Positions 1 to 9,144 of a stretch of 12,978 nucleotides of DNA are shown piece after piece. A program made the translations under genes and the position numbers. The DNA is from DATKZH01 sp964475955 (GTDB taxonomy: Bacteria; Planctomycetota; Planctomycetia; Pirellulales; Thermoguttaceae). Position 1 is the first letter of the stretch, and the number at the start of each line of letters is the position of its first letter. The stretch is taken from the NCBI GenBank assembly GCA_964475955.1, contig CAYYZY010000211.1, positions 1 through 12,978 on the forward strand, read 5' to 3'. A model generated the notes under the pieces. It worked only from the letters and a program-made list of their open reading frames with translations, was not told where the DNA came from and made no database searches.

Positions 1-2125
1 GGGGATCGGCAATCAGCGGGTCGGGCACCGGGGGCTTCGCGCCGTCTGGGGCATCCTCGGGAGGCTGATCCTGCAAGGCGACCTGGGCCGCCTTGACCGC
101 CGCGGTCAGCTCCCGGCCGATCGCCGGCAGGTGTTCGCGCTCGAGCCGCTCGATTTCGTCGAGCAGGGCGCGCATCTGGCGCTCGACGTCGGGGCTGTCG
201 ACCTTGTTGTTCTCCAGGTCGGCCAAGAGCCCGAGCACGTGCATGGGCACGCCCTGCGTGGGGCTGGTGAGCGTGCGGTTGACTTGGCGCTGGTTCAGCT
301 CGGCGCCGCGGAGGTGGTCGACGTCGAGCTGGTTGAAGCGGCCCACTTCGCCGAGCCGAATCTCCAGCTCGCCGACCTGCCCGCGCCCCTGCTTCTGCAT
401 CTGGAGCACGCGCGACAGCTCGGCAAGCACGGCGGCCTGGCGCGAGGCGATCCGTTCGGTCAGCTCCTCGGGCGTGATCACGGTCAACCGGCGCGGGTCG
501 CTTTGGCCGGTATTGGGAAGATAGTCGACGGCCGTGGCGTAGAACGTGACCTGCACGCCCGGCTGGAGTCCCAGTTCGGCGAGCCGCCACTCGTAGGGCG
601 GAAGCACGAGGTTCTCGCCCGAGGCGGCCCCGCTGGAGAGGCCGCCGGTCTGCGGCGCGACGCGCTGCGGCCCCTCGTGGAGCGGCAGCACCGATTCCTC
701 CTGGTTCGAGAGATCGGACCGGCTGAACCTCAGCTCGACGCGGTGAATGGCCAGATCGTCTTTGGCCGCCACCTCCAGCGGAACGACCGCCTCGGGCGTG
801 ACGAACACGTTGGCCGACGGCCGGTCGATGGAGACCGTGGGCGGCGCGTCGGGCACGGCCCGCACTTCCCATCGCTCTTCGGTTCCGCCGGTGAGCCCTT
901 CGACGTCGGTCAGCTCGATCCAATAAGCCCCCGATCGCTCGACGACGAACTGCGCGTCCACCCGACGACTGTCCGGCCCGCTCACTCTGCCTGGGGCCTC
1001 CGCACCCCCTTCGAGGCAGAGGGCCGCCGACCGAAGCGGCTTGGTCGACTCGGCCGCGATCTCCACGCGGGTGCCCACCAGGGCGCGCACGTGCTTTTCG
1101 GCGCGCTCGGCCGGCCAGCCGGTGTACTCGGGGGGGAACAGTTCGAGCGACAACGAGGCCAGCGCCGGCGGCTCGAGCACCTCGACGCGGATCCAGGGCA
1201 TCGAGCGGTCGTCGCCGCCCTCGACCCGGTAGGCGAAGGGACGCGAAACGTTCTCGCGCCGCGCGATCATCACGCCGTTGCGCCGCAGGGCGTCGGCCGG
1301 CCCGTCGTCGCCGCGCGCGGCGATGCGGCCGTCGACGAACCGCATCAGCTCGCTCTCTTCGGTCACCGTGCCGTCGGCGTTCTCGAACCGGTAGTGGATG
1401 GCCGCGTCGTCGGGCAGCTCGATTCCATTGCGGTCGACGACCTCGATCTCGAACGCCTGGCCCTTCGCGACCCGCGCGACCGGCTCCAGGAGCACCAGGT
1501 GGTGCGTTTGCGGCCACGCCAGGTCGGCGAACGGGTTGACCAGCCGGGCGACCGCCGTGCGCGAACTGGCCGGGGCCAGCACGGCCAGCACGAGCGCCAC
1601 GAGGCAGATCGCCGAAGCCGCCCCGGCCGCCCGAAGCGCCGGCGCCCGGCGCAGCGCCCGCCCGAAATCGAGCGGTTCGGTCTCGGCGACGGCCTCGGCG
1701 ATCGCGGCGCGGCGCAGTGCGACCGATCCGGCGGTCGGGTCGTCCTCCGACTGCCCGAGGAACTCGACGGCGCTGGCCAGCCCGTCGCCCAGTTTGGGGA
1801 ACCGCTGTTGGACGCGTTGGGCCAGCTCGACGTCGGCGAGCGGGGTTGTCAGCCCGACGACGAGGTAGCGGTACGCCGTCCACGCGAGCACGCCCAGAAG
1901 CGCGAGCGACGAGATCAGCCGGATGCCCTGGTCTTCGAATCGGAAGAGGTAGTCGGCCAGTCCCAGGAGCAGGAGCGCGGCCGCGGTAGCGCCGACGATC
2001 CAGCTTGCGCCGTGCAGCGCGACGAGGCGCCGCGCGCCGGCGCGCACCGCGGCGATCCTCCGTCTCAACGGATGCAGCCCCTCGCCCTCTCGCGATTGCG
2101 ATTTCGCTCCGCGATCGATCATCAT
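1..2125 (-). CDS. Large DUF4175-like membrane protein, C-terminus beyond window
   Basis: This frame is open from an ATG ATG pair at 2125/2122 to base 1, about 708 codons with no stop in the window, so the protein is partial at its C-terminus. Residues about 34-60 and 68-91 are hydrophobic and look like two membrane helices. A third lies at about 163-186, followed by the RLVNPFADLAWPQT segment usual in large planctomycete proteins of this cluster. Residues about 205-530 look like beta-rich extracytoplasmic domains (motifs EVLEPP, FPPEYTGWP and PDAPPTVSIDRP). From about 575 the sequence turns helical and charged (RQAAVLAELSRVLQMQKQ, then EIERLEREHL), suggesting coiled coil. It is the last visible gene of the MoxR/vWA cluster, 257 bp after the vWA protein. 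The family match is by pattern and position; no enzymatic motif was seen. An in-frame GTG at 2131 is an alternative start, and a TGA lies upstream at 2155-2153. Confidence 0.8.
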   Translation of the reverse strand, partial: MMIDRGAKSQSREGEGLHPLRRRIAAVRAGARRLVALHGASWIVGATAAALLLLGLADYLFRFEDQGIRLISSLALLGVLAWTAYRYLVVGLTTPLADVELAQRVQQRFPKLGDGLASAVEFLGQSEDDPTAGSVALRRAAIAEAVAETEPLDFGRALRRAPALRAAGAASAICLVALVLAVLAPASSRTAVARLVNPFADLAWPQTHHLVLLEPVARVAKGQAFEIEVVDRNGIELPDDAAIHYRFENADGTVTEESELMRFVDGRIAARGDDGPADALRRNGVMIARRENVSRPFAYRVEGGDDRSMPWIRVEVLEPPALASLSLELFPPEYTGWPAERAEKHVRALVGTRVEIAAESTKPLRSAALCLEGGAEAPGRVSGPDSRRVDAQFVVERSGAYWIELTDVEGLTGGTEERWEVRAVPDAPPTVSIDRPSANVFVTPEAVVPLEVAAKDDLAIHRVELRFSRSDLSNQEESVLPLHEGPQRVAPQTGGLSSGAASGENLVLPPYEWRLAELGLQPGVQVTFYATAVDYLPNTGQSDPRRLTVITPEELTERIASRQAAVLAELSRVLQMQKQGRGQVGELEIRLGEVGRFNQLDVDHLRGAELNQRQVNRTLTSPTQGVPMHVLGLLADLENNKVDSPDVERQMRALLDEIERLEREHLPAIGRELTAAVKAAQVALQDQPPEDAPDGAKPPVPDPLIADP

Positions 2126-2143
2126 CGCCACTCGTCGGTTGAA

Positions 2144-2199
2144 AGCCGGCAATCAGCCGTTCGCCACAAGCAATCAGCCGTCAGCAGTAAGCAGTAAGC
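2144..2199 (-). repeat. Degenerate heptamer array A (GC-initial units)
   Basis: Read on the minus strand from 2199 to 2144, the DNA divides into eight successive 7-bp units that all begin GC: GCTTACT twice, then GCTGACG, GCTGATT, GCTTGTG, GCGAACG, GCTGATT and GCCGGCT. No indel is needed to keep the register. It lies just upstream of the start of the large membrane protein gene, in the operon gap. The unit sequence differs from the other heptamer arrays in this window. The function is unknown. Confidence 0.7.
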
Positions 2200-2232
2200 C
2201 TTCCGATTACGCCACAACCCCCCATGCCACGT

Positions 2233-2281
2233 CGAGTACCGAGTGCCGAGTACTGAGTACGGGGTACCGAGTACTGAGTGC
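2233..2281. repeat. Heptamer array B, consensus YGAGTRC
   Basis: There are seven contiguous 7-bp units from 2233: CGAGTAC, CGAGTGC, CGAGTAC, TGAGTAC, GGGGTAC, CGAGTAC and TGAGTGC. Five units carry the GAGT core with TAC or TGC; GGGGTAC is the outlier in the core. The following 2282-2337 is weaker but keeps the same 7-bp register as array C and contains CCGCCAC twice, 14 bp apart (2282-2288 and 2296-2302). It lies in the non-coding gap between the vWA/GATase-like gene and the large membrane protein gene. Many GTAC palindromes could give local secondary structure. Confidence 0.8.
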
Positions 2282-2337
2282 CCGCCACCCAGCTACCGCC
2301 ACAAAAACCCGCAACCATCAACTGACTTCCTTCACCC

Positions 2338-2379
2338 ATTCATCATTCATCATTCATCCTTCATCCTTCACCCTTCATC
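2338..2379 (-). repeat. Heptamer array C, GATGAAK on the minus strand
   Basis: There are six contiguous 7-bp units on the plus strand: ATTCATC three times, then CTTCATC, CTTCACC and CTTCATC; on the minus strand they read GATGAAT or GATGAAG. The array ends 3 bp from the TAG stop (2385-2383) of the upstream vWA gene, so it begins directly after that coding region in the transcript. The same GATGAA-type heptamer appears in the opposite orientation just upstream of the BatA-like gene at 6975-7009. Confidence 0.85.
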
Positions 2380-2382
2380 CTT

Positions 2383-4770
2383 CTAAACCATTCCCCCCAG
2401 CTTCCGCAGGATCCACTCCGTGGTCAAAAGGGCGAAAAACAGCAGCAACAGCGGCCACGTGTTCCAGAGCGGTTTGGGGGGGAGCGACTCGATGGGCACC
2501 TGGCGGCCGGGGGGCAGGTCGCCCAGGAGGCGCTCGGCATCGAGGAACGTGTAGAAACGACCGCGCGTGTCGTGCGCCGCCCGCTTCAGCTCGGCGGCGG
2601 CCATGCGCACGCGCTCGAATTCGCCCGGCGGGGCCTCGACCTCGAAATCGACCGAGGGCGTGCGGCCCTCGAGCGCGGGGATGGCCATCCAGGCGTGGTA
2701 CGACCCGATCGGCGGCTTGCTCACACGGCCCTCGAACACGCCCCGGGCGACCGCGTTGCGGCGGAGCTGGATCCGCCGCGTCTTGTGGCCCTTGTGCTCC
2801 AGCACGACCGTCACGCCGTCGTCGGCCGGGGGCGCCAGCCGTTCGTCGGCGAATCGCACGCGAAGCCGCACCGATTCGCCGCGCTCGTACTTGCGGCGGT
2901 CGGCCGTGAGCACGGCCGACAGGTCGCCTTCGGAAAGCTTGGCCCGGCTGAGGAAGCGGATCGTCTGCACCCAGTATCGGGCGAAGAAGACGTCGCCGAC
3001 GCGCCACCGCCAGCGCCACGTTTCGTCGGTCGCGTGAAACCACACCTTGCCCGCCCCCACGTAGTGCATGCAGATCAACGGCAGACCGCGTCCCTCGTGG
3101 TCGACGAGCTCGGGGTGCCGCGCGAGCACCACGGCACCGGGCTTCACCCCCCCCACCTTCAGCAACCAGTAGAGCGGCGGGAGGTTATGCCAAATCCGCC
3201 GCGTCTCGGCCGGCGTATCGCCCAACTGCATCGACGGGCTGGCCAGCCCCAACTCGGTCGGCTGAACGACGAACGGGTCGGTGCCGTCGGGCGATTCCTC
3301 CGCCACGCTCGCCAACTCGATCGGCAACAGGGGGGCCAAGGGCGTGTCGCGATACGCCCGCGGCATGGACTCCGGCCCCGCGATGCAGACCAGGGCTCCG
3401 CCTTTGCCCTGCTTGCCTTCGGCCTCCTGATTGTACACGAAGTCGACCAGGTTCTCGATCATCGAGGCGCTGAACTGGGCCGGGTCGGCGTCGCCCAGAA
3501 TGATCACGTTGTACTGGAACAGCTCTTCGCGGCGCACGGGAAAGCCGCGCAAGGCCGTCTCGCTCTGCTCGGCGTGCTCCGGGTGGGCGCTTTGGAGGAC
3601 GGTGCTCAGCTCGATGCTGCCGTCGCGGTGCAGCATGTTGGCCAGGTAGCGGTATTCGTAGCTGGGATAACCGCAGACGAACAGCACGCGGACCTTCTCG
3701 TCGCTCACGGTGACGGTGCGCTCCAGGCGGTTGTTCTCCGCGTCGAGCTCGCCCTCCAGGGGCTCCACCTCGACCACGTAGCGGAACTTGCCCACCTCGG
3801 GCGGACGATACGGCAAGCGCAGCCGCTGCGACCGGCCCTCGACTTTCGCCTCCATGCGGGCCAGCTCGCCAGGACGGTCGCGGTCGCGGAGCACGATCTC
3901 GACCCGCCGCCCTTCGAATCCCGTGCCCGAAAGCTGGAACTCGAAGTTGACCACGTCGCCGGCGAAGACGACGTCGTCGACCAGCAGATCGCCGAGTTCC
4001 AGGTCGCGCATCGGCTCGTCGTCGCCCAGGCCCACCGTGAAAAGCGGCACGCCCTTGCGCCGGGCGTACTCGGCCGCGTCGGCCAGGTCGGGGCCGTCGG
4101 TATTGATGCCGTCGCTGAGGACCACGATCGCCGCCGGCGCCGTGCCGCGCAGGTCGTCGAGGATCGCGCGGACCGCCGCGCCCAGCCGCGTGCTCTCGCC
4201 GGTCGGCTCCAGCGCATCGAGCGCCTCGAGTTGCTGCTCCAGCGTGTCGGCCTGGCTCGCCCGGGCGCCGGTGACGAAGTAGAGACGCAGCTTGTAGCCA
4301 CGGCCGACCGCTCGCATCAGGGCCGCGTTGCGCCGCGCAAGCACGGTGCGCGCGAGGTTCCAGCGGCTGAGCCCCTCCAGCCCGGCCCGCTGGACCCGCG
4401 AGGCGATCTTCTCGCGCAAGGGTTCGTCGTACCGGTCGACCGTGGTCATGCTCAGCGAGTCGTCGACCAGGATGACCATGTACGGCAGGCCCGTGCGCTG
4501 GAACGAGAGCGCGTACTGCGCGAGCATCGCCAGCACGATCGCAACCAGCGCCAGGCGGATCGCGGCCAGCGCGAGCCGAAAGGGGCGCGACGCCTCGCGG
4601 TTTTCGCGCAAATACACGCTCACCACGAAGACCACGGCGAAAACGGCGAACAGCAGCGTGACCCACGGGGCCCAGTCCCACGTGTGCTCCAGGCGCAGCA
4701 CGGTCCCCTCCCCTTGCCCGGACTCAACGCCGAGCAGCCGTTCGACCCATGGAGGAACCGAGATGCTCAT
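2383..4770 (-). CDS. vWA membrane protein with glutamine-amidotransferase-like region
   Basis: 795 residues. Two N-terminal membrane helices (about 36-54 and 66-88) are followed by a vWA domain with an intact MIDAS metal site: D103-x-S105-x-S107, T194 and D220 in LSDGINTDG. A beta-rich linker (about 255-355) leads to a region resembling the putative glutamine-amidotransferase fold used for such proteins (VRVLFVCGYPSYEYRYL at about 361-376, VIILGDADP at 422-430, ALVCIAGPES at 459-468, HATDETWRWR at 579-588). A final helix at about 771-790 anchors the C-terminus. The bulk probably faces the periplasm. I see no canonical GxCxG nucleophile elbow, so amidotransferase activity is not supported. The start overlaps the stop of the BatA-like gene as ATGA (4770-4767), which argues for translational coupling; no Shine-Dalgarno is seen. 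By family it should be a metal-dependent partner of the MoxR ATPase; the substrate is unknown. Confidence 0.9.
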   Translation of the reverse strand: MSISVPPWVERLLGVESGQGEGTVLRLEHTWDWAPWVTLLFAVFAVVFVVSVYLRENREASRPFRLALAAIRLALVAIVLAMLAQYALSFQRTGLPYMVILVDDSLSMTTVDRYDEPLREKIASRVQRAGLEGLSRWNLARTVLARRNAALMRAVGRGYKLRLYFVTGARASQADTLEQQLEALDALEPTGESTRLGAAVRAILDDLRGTAPAAIVVLSDGINTDGPDLADAAEYARRKGVPLFTVGLGDDEPMRDLELGDLLVDDVVFAGDVVNFEFQLSGTGFEGRRVEIVLRDRDRPGELARMEAKVEGRSQRLRLPYRPPEVGKFRYVVEVEPLEGELDAENNRLERTVTVSDEKVRVLFVCGYPSYEYRYLANMLHRDGSIELSTVLQSAHPEHAEQSETALRGFPVRREELFQYNVIILGDADPAQFSASMIENLVDFVYNQEAEGKQGKGGALVCIAGPESMPRAYRDTPLAPLLPIELASVAEESPDGTDPFVVQPTELGLASPSMQLGDTPAETRRIWHNLPPLYWLLKVGGVKPGAVVLARHPELVDHEGRGLPLICMHYVGAGKVWFHATDETWRWRWRVGDVFFARYWVQTIRFLSRAKLSEGDLSAVLTADRRKYERGESVRLRVRFADERLAPPADDGVTVVLEHKGHKTRRIQLRRNAVARGVFEGRVSKPPIGSYHAWMAIPALEGRTPSVDFEVEAPPGEFERVRMAAAELKRAAHDTRGRFYTFLDAERLLGDLPPGRQVPIESLPPKPLWNTWPLLLLFFALLTTEWILRKLGGMV

Positions 4771-6971
4771 GAGCTGTGATACCCGAATCGCCAGGCAAAG
4801 AAGGTTTCCAGGAAAAGGAGCGACAGCACGGCGTAGAGCAGGGCCCTGGGCAACCCGCTATGGCGCGTGATCCGCGCGCCCGGCTCGTCGTCGAGGTCCT
4901 GCCACGTGGTCTGGTGCACGAAGGGGACGTCGGGCCAAACCCCCTCGCCCAATTCCCGGGGGCTCACCCGCGCCAAGTCGCTCTCCACCGGATCGACGTT
5001 CACGGCAAAGGCCTCGTTGCGCGACACGGGCGGACCCAGCCCGACCGTGTAGATGCCGCTGGTCGCCGTCTCCGCGAAGCTCCAGGTGTTCGTGCCCTCT
5101 TCGGTGCGAAGCCGCAACTCCTCGCGGCGCCCGTCGGGACACTGGATCAGGATCGCCGCGTCGCCCGCCTCGGCCGAGACCGTGGCCCCGATCGTCTGCC
5201 CCACTTCGACGTTGCGCTGCGCCCACTGCCCGCGGATGGCGTAGCTGAGCGTGTCGCGCACGATGGGCAAGTAGCTGGGGAGCTTGGGCATGGGCGTCCA
5301 GGAATCGTCGGCCGACGTGGCCACCAGCACCACGCGTCCCCGGGCGATCGGCTCCTCGACGATCAGCGGATCGCCCCCCTCCAGCGCCAACGCCACCTTC
5401 GCCCGCGACTCCTCCGGCACGGTCAACTGGAAGTGCTTCTGGACGGGCGTGGTCAACAGGCCGGCTTCCTCGTGGTCGCGGAAGCTGCGCACGATCGGAT
5501 GGCGATAGCCGAGCGGGTCGAGCCGGTAGACGGGCTGCTCGACGACCCGCCCCAGCCGGGCCGGCAGCACGCGGAGCCGGTCGCCGTCCTCGCGGGCCAG
5601 CTCCCGGTTGTACCGGCCGGCCATCACCTGGTCGCCGAGGAAAAACACCAGGCTGCCCCCGTTGCGCAGGTACGCGCCGAGGGCCCGGGCCTCGCTCGCG
5701 GTGAACTGGGCCACGTTGCAGGGGAACACGCAGTCGTAGCGGTCGAGGTCGAGCTCCAGGAGTTGGCTTTCGGGCACGATCTCGGCGCGGACCAGCGGCC
5801 GGGCGAGCGGATCGTCCTCGGGCTCGAGCGCGGCGGCCAGGTAGTCGCACGCCCCCTGGAACGGCTCGCCCGACGGCCGGCCGTCGACGCACAGCACGTT
5901 GAGGTGCGGTTTCACCGGGACGGCCAGCCAGCGGCGGTTGTCGACATTGAGCGAATCCCCCTCCGCGCGGATCTCCACCGTGTGGTCGCCCGGTGCTTCG
6001 AAGCGATACGAAAAGGCGGCCGAGGCGCCGCCGGCGCCGGCCATCTCGACGTACTGCTGCTCGACGCGCCGCCCGTCGACCAGCAGTTGCACCAGTTGGC
6101 GCGCCGGGGCCTGTTGGCCGAAGTGGGTCAGCTCGGCCTCGAAGTTCAGGTTGCGGCCCGCGGTGGCGAAGGGCTCGTCGGCCGTAAGCGCGGTCACGGC
6201 CAGGTTCTCGGCGTCGTCCTGGCCGAGGTCGATCACCACGAGGCGGGCCGAGGCGGCCAGGCGCTTCGACCGCTCGAGGAACTCGGTGCGCACGGCCTCG
6301 TCGGCCCCCCCGACCTCCCAGCCCACGCGGCCCAGGTCGGTGAGAAAGTAGACCTCCTCGCGCGTAAGCCGCGGATGCTCGCGCCGCGCGCCGACGAGCA
6401 CCTGCTCCAGCCGGGCGAGCGTCGCCGGCAGACTGGCCGAGGCGTGTGGAAGCGAGAGCGCGTCGACCTCCGGCAGGAAATCGCGGGCCTCGAAGACCGG
6501 GTTGCCCACGACCACCCGGGCCGGCTCGCTCATCAGGACCAGCGTGAAGGCGTCGCCCTGCGGGCTTTCCTCGACGATCCGCGCGGCCAGCTCCTTGGCG
6601 CGCTCGAAGCGGCTCTTGTCGGTCGGCCGATAGGCCATGGAGTAGGAGCCGTCGATCACGAGCACGCGGTGGGTGCGCTCGCCGGGCGTGAAGGCCATGC
6701 CGGCCCGCTCGAAGTACGGCTCGGCCACGGCAAGCACGATGAGCACGATCACCAGCGTGCGCACGAGCAACAGGAGCAACTGTTCGAGCTGGAACCTTCG
6801 GCGGCTCCGCCGGACGGCCGCCAGCAGGTACTCCATCGCCGCCCAGTACATCTCCCGATACCGCCGCCGGCTCCACAGATGGATCACGATCGGCACCCCC
6901 GCCGCAACCAGCCAGGGCAGCATGGCCCAACTGGTGAATCCGAAGGCGAGAAGGGGCGAGGGCGTAGGCAT
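4767..6971 (-). CDS. BatA-like protein: N-terminal BatA membrane domain plus vWA
   Basis: 734 residues. The N-terminus (about 9-86) has two hydrophobic helices around the positively charged HLWSRRRYREMYWAAMEYL segment, the signature of the BatA N-terminal domain (PF07584 type), often called aerotolerance regulator. A vWA domain follows: VIDGSYSM gives D107-x-S109-x-S111, and FLTDLG gives D212. The usual MIDAS threonine appears to be serine (about S180 in HASASLPAT). Residues about 240-680 are beta-rich and probably extracytoplasmic. A C-terminal helix (about 708-728) closes the protein, so both ends are membrane-anchored. It overlaps the next gene by 4 bp. Its ATG follows heptamer array D by 3 bp and has no Shine-Dalgarno. 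Role by family: membrane vWA partner of the MoxR ATPase. The aerotolerance label comes from Bacteroides and should not be carried over as a function here. Confidence 0.9.
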   Translation of the reverse strand: MPTPSPLLAFGFTSWAMLPWLVAAGVPIVIHLWSRRRYREMYWAAMEYLLAAVRRSRRRFQLEQLLLLLVRTLVIVLIVLAVAEPYFERAGMAFTPGERTHRVLVIDGSYSMAYRPTDKSRFERAKELAARIVEESPQGDAFTLVLMSEPARVVVGNPVFEARDFLPEVDALSLPHASASLPATLARLEQVLVGARREHPRLTREEVYFLTDLGRVGWEVGGADEAVRTEFLERSKRLAASARLVVIDLGQDDAENLAVTALTADEPFATAGRNLNFEAELTHFGQQAPARQLVQLLVDGRRVEQQYVEMAGAGGASAAFSYRFEAPGDHTVEIRAEGDSLNVDNRRWLAVPVKPHLNVLCVDGRPSGEPFQGACDYLAAALEPEDDPLARPLVRAEIVPESQLLELDLDRYDCVFPCNVAQFTASEARALGAYLRNGGSLVFFLGDQVMAGRYNRELAREDGDRLRVLPARLGRVVEQPVYRLDPLGYRHPIVRSFRDHEEAGLLTTPVQKHFQLTVPEESRAKVALALEGGDPLIVEEPIARGRVVLVATSADDSWTPMPKLPSYLPIVRDTLSYAIRGQWAQRNVEVGQTIGATVSAEAGDAAILIQCPDGRREELRLRTEEGTNTWSFAETATSGIYTVGLGPPVSRNEAFAVNVDPVESDLARVSPRELGEGVWPDVPFVHQTTWQDLDDEPGARITRHSGLPRALLYAVLSLLFLETFFAWRFGYHSS

Positions 6972-6974
6972 GGC

Positions 6975-7009
6975 GAAGGATGAAGGATGAATGGTGAATG
7001 GTGAATGAT
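6975..7009 (+). repeat. Heptamer array D, GAAKGRT
   Basis: There are five contiguous 7-bp units: GAAGGAT twice, GAATGGT twice and GAATGAT. In another phase they read GGATGAA and TGGTGAA, so they share the GATGAA motif with array C but in the opposite orientation. The array lies 3 bp upstream of the BatA-like start codon (6971), where a ribosome binding site would be expected. On the transcript strand it is pyrimidine-rich and gives no Shine-Dalgarno. Confidence 0.8.
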
Positions 7010-7037
7010 GGCCGTTAGTTGGGGACGTGGGTCATCG

Positions 7038-7077
7038 CCATCGTTCCGACGGTTTCATCGTTTCCATCGTTCCGACG
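7038..7077. repeat. 14-bp direct repeat CCATCGTTCCGACG
   Basis: The 14-mer CCATCGTTCCGACG occurs at 7038-7051 and again at 7064-7077, 26 bp apart, with GTTTCATCGTTT between the copies. The second copy forms the left arm of the palindrome at 7066-7094, so the first copy looks like a half-element or a remnant of duplication. Confidence 0.7.
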
Positions 7078-7094
7078 CAAAGCGTGGGAACGAT
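7066..7094. repeat. REP-like palindrome in operon gap
   Basis: ATCGTTCC (7066-7073) pairs with GGAACGAT (7087-7094). Inside this, ACGC (7075-7078) pairs with GCGT (7082-7085), leaving one G-G mismatch (7074/7086) and an AAA loop. That is a 12-bp stem with one mismatch. Palindromes of the form GTTCCCACGC/GCGTGGGAAC recur as dispersed intergenic elements in many high-GC genomes as far as I recall, so this is probably a dispersed REP-type element. No T-tract follows on the minus strand, so an intrinsic terminator is unlikely. Confidence 0.65.
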
Positions 7095-7099
7095 CGCGA

Positions 7100-7211
7100 A
7101 CTCTCGACTCCCGACTCCCTTCTACCCACTCAACTCTCAACTCGCAACTCGCAACTCCCCACTCCCAACTCCCCACTCCCAACTCCCCACTCCCAACTCC
7201 CCACTCCCTAC
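7100..7211. repeat. Heptamer array E, 16 units, running into DUF58 stop
   Basis: There are sixteen consecutive 7-bp units with no indel. The first are ACTCTCG, ACTCCCG, ACTCCCT and TCTACCC. Next come ACTCAAC, TCTCAAC and TCGCAAC twice. Then TCCCCAC and TCCCAAC alternate strictly for seven units, a 14-bp higher-order dimer, and the last unit is TCCCTAC. The last unit spans 7205-7211 and contains the DUF58 stop codon (TAG, 7210-7208 on the minus strand). It is the most regular heptamer array in the window. Confidence 0.9.
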
Positions 7212-8063
7212 CCCCGCACGCGCGTCATGCGCGAGGAAAGGTAGCTCGACAGGGCGAATTCCAGCGACTGGTCGGTTCGCATCTGCACGTAGTCGATCCG
7301 GTGCATGCGGCAGCCCTTCTTGAGGCGGCGCACGAAGGCCTCGATCTCACGGAGGTACGCCGTTCGCAACGCCCGGGGGTCGACCAGCACGTTGGGTAGC
7401 TGCTCCAGGCCGCGGAAGAGCGTCATGCGCCGGAACCGGAAGTCGAGCTCCGCCGGGTCGAGCACGTGGAGGATGATCACGTCGTGCCGCTTGTGGCGAA
7501 AGTGTTTCAGGCCGGCCATCATCGAGTCGACGTCGTCGAACAGGTCGCTGAGGATCACCACCAGCGAGCGCTTCCGGAACCGCTCGGCCAAGTCGTGGAA
7601 GATCGGCCCCGTGTCGGTCTTGCGCTCGGGCACGGTCTCCTGCATCACGTGCAGAAGTTGCTTCAGGTGCGAAGGCGCGCTGCTCGGCCGCACCAGCGCC
7701 CGGACCTCGCGATCGAACGTGACCAGGCCCGCGCTGTCCTGCTGGTGGAGGATCAGGTAGCACAAGGACGCCGCGGCGCACTGGGCGTATTCGAGCTTCG
7801 ACATGGGCGCTTCGGCGCTTTGAAACCGCATGCTCTCGCTCGTGTCCAACAGGACGTTGCAGATCTGGTTCGTCTCCTCCTCGAACTGCTTCACGTACAC
7901 CCGGTCGGTGCGCCCGAACACCTTCCAGTCGACGTACCGCAAGTCGTCGCCGGGCGCGTACTCCCGGTGTTCGGCGAACTCGATCGAGAAGCCGTGGTAG
8001 GGGCTGCGGTGCACGCCCGACACGTACCCTTCGACGATCAGCCGGGCGCGCAACGGGAGTCCC

Positions 8064-9125
<1,062 letters not shown>

Positions 9126-9144
9126 GGGTCCGTTCGCTGGGGTT

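Larger units (their letters stand above)
6972..7207. other. 236-bp repeat-filled non-coding gap inside the operon
   Basis: The gap between the DUF58 stop and the BatA-like start holds, from low to high coordinates, heptamer array D (6975-7009), a duplicated 14-bp segment (7038-7051 and 7064-7077), an imperfect palindrome (7066-7094) and heptamer array E (7100-7211). Little unique sequence remains. Short open frames on the plus strand here encode low-complexity repeats and are not genes. No promoter or terminator with a T-tract was recognised. Confidence 0.75.

Noticed and set aside
131..2197. Long plus-strand open frame opposite the large membrane protein gene
   Set aside because: Antisense shadow: composition is typical of reverse-read high-GC codons (rich in R, G, H, Q, D, V) with no domain, while the minus strand encodes clear membrane helices and family motifs.
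2572..6983. Two 735-residue plus-strand open frames
   Set aside because: They mirror the two vWA genes in the antisense frame and show no recognisable motif; the minus strand carries intact MIDAS sites and membrane segments.
7066..7094. Intrinsic terminator inside the operon
   Set aside because: The stem is not followed by a T-tract on the minus strand.
7019..7399. Short plus-strand open frames over the heptamer array
   Set aside because: They encode low-complexity period-7 peptides (for example SQLPTPNS) produced by the repeats and the antisense of DUF58.
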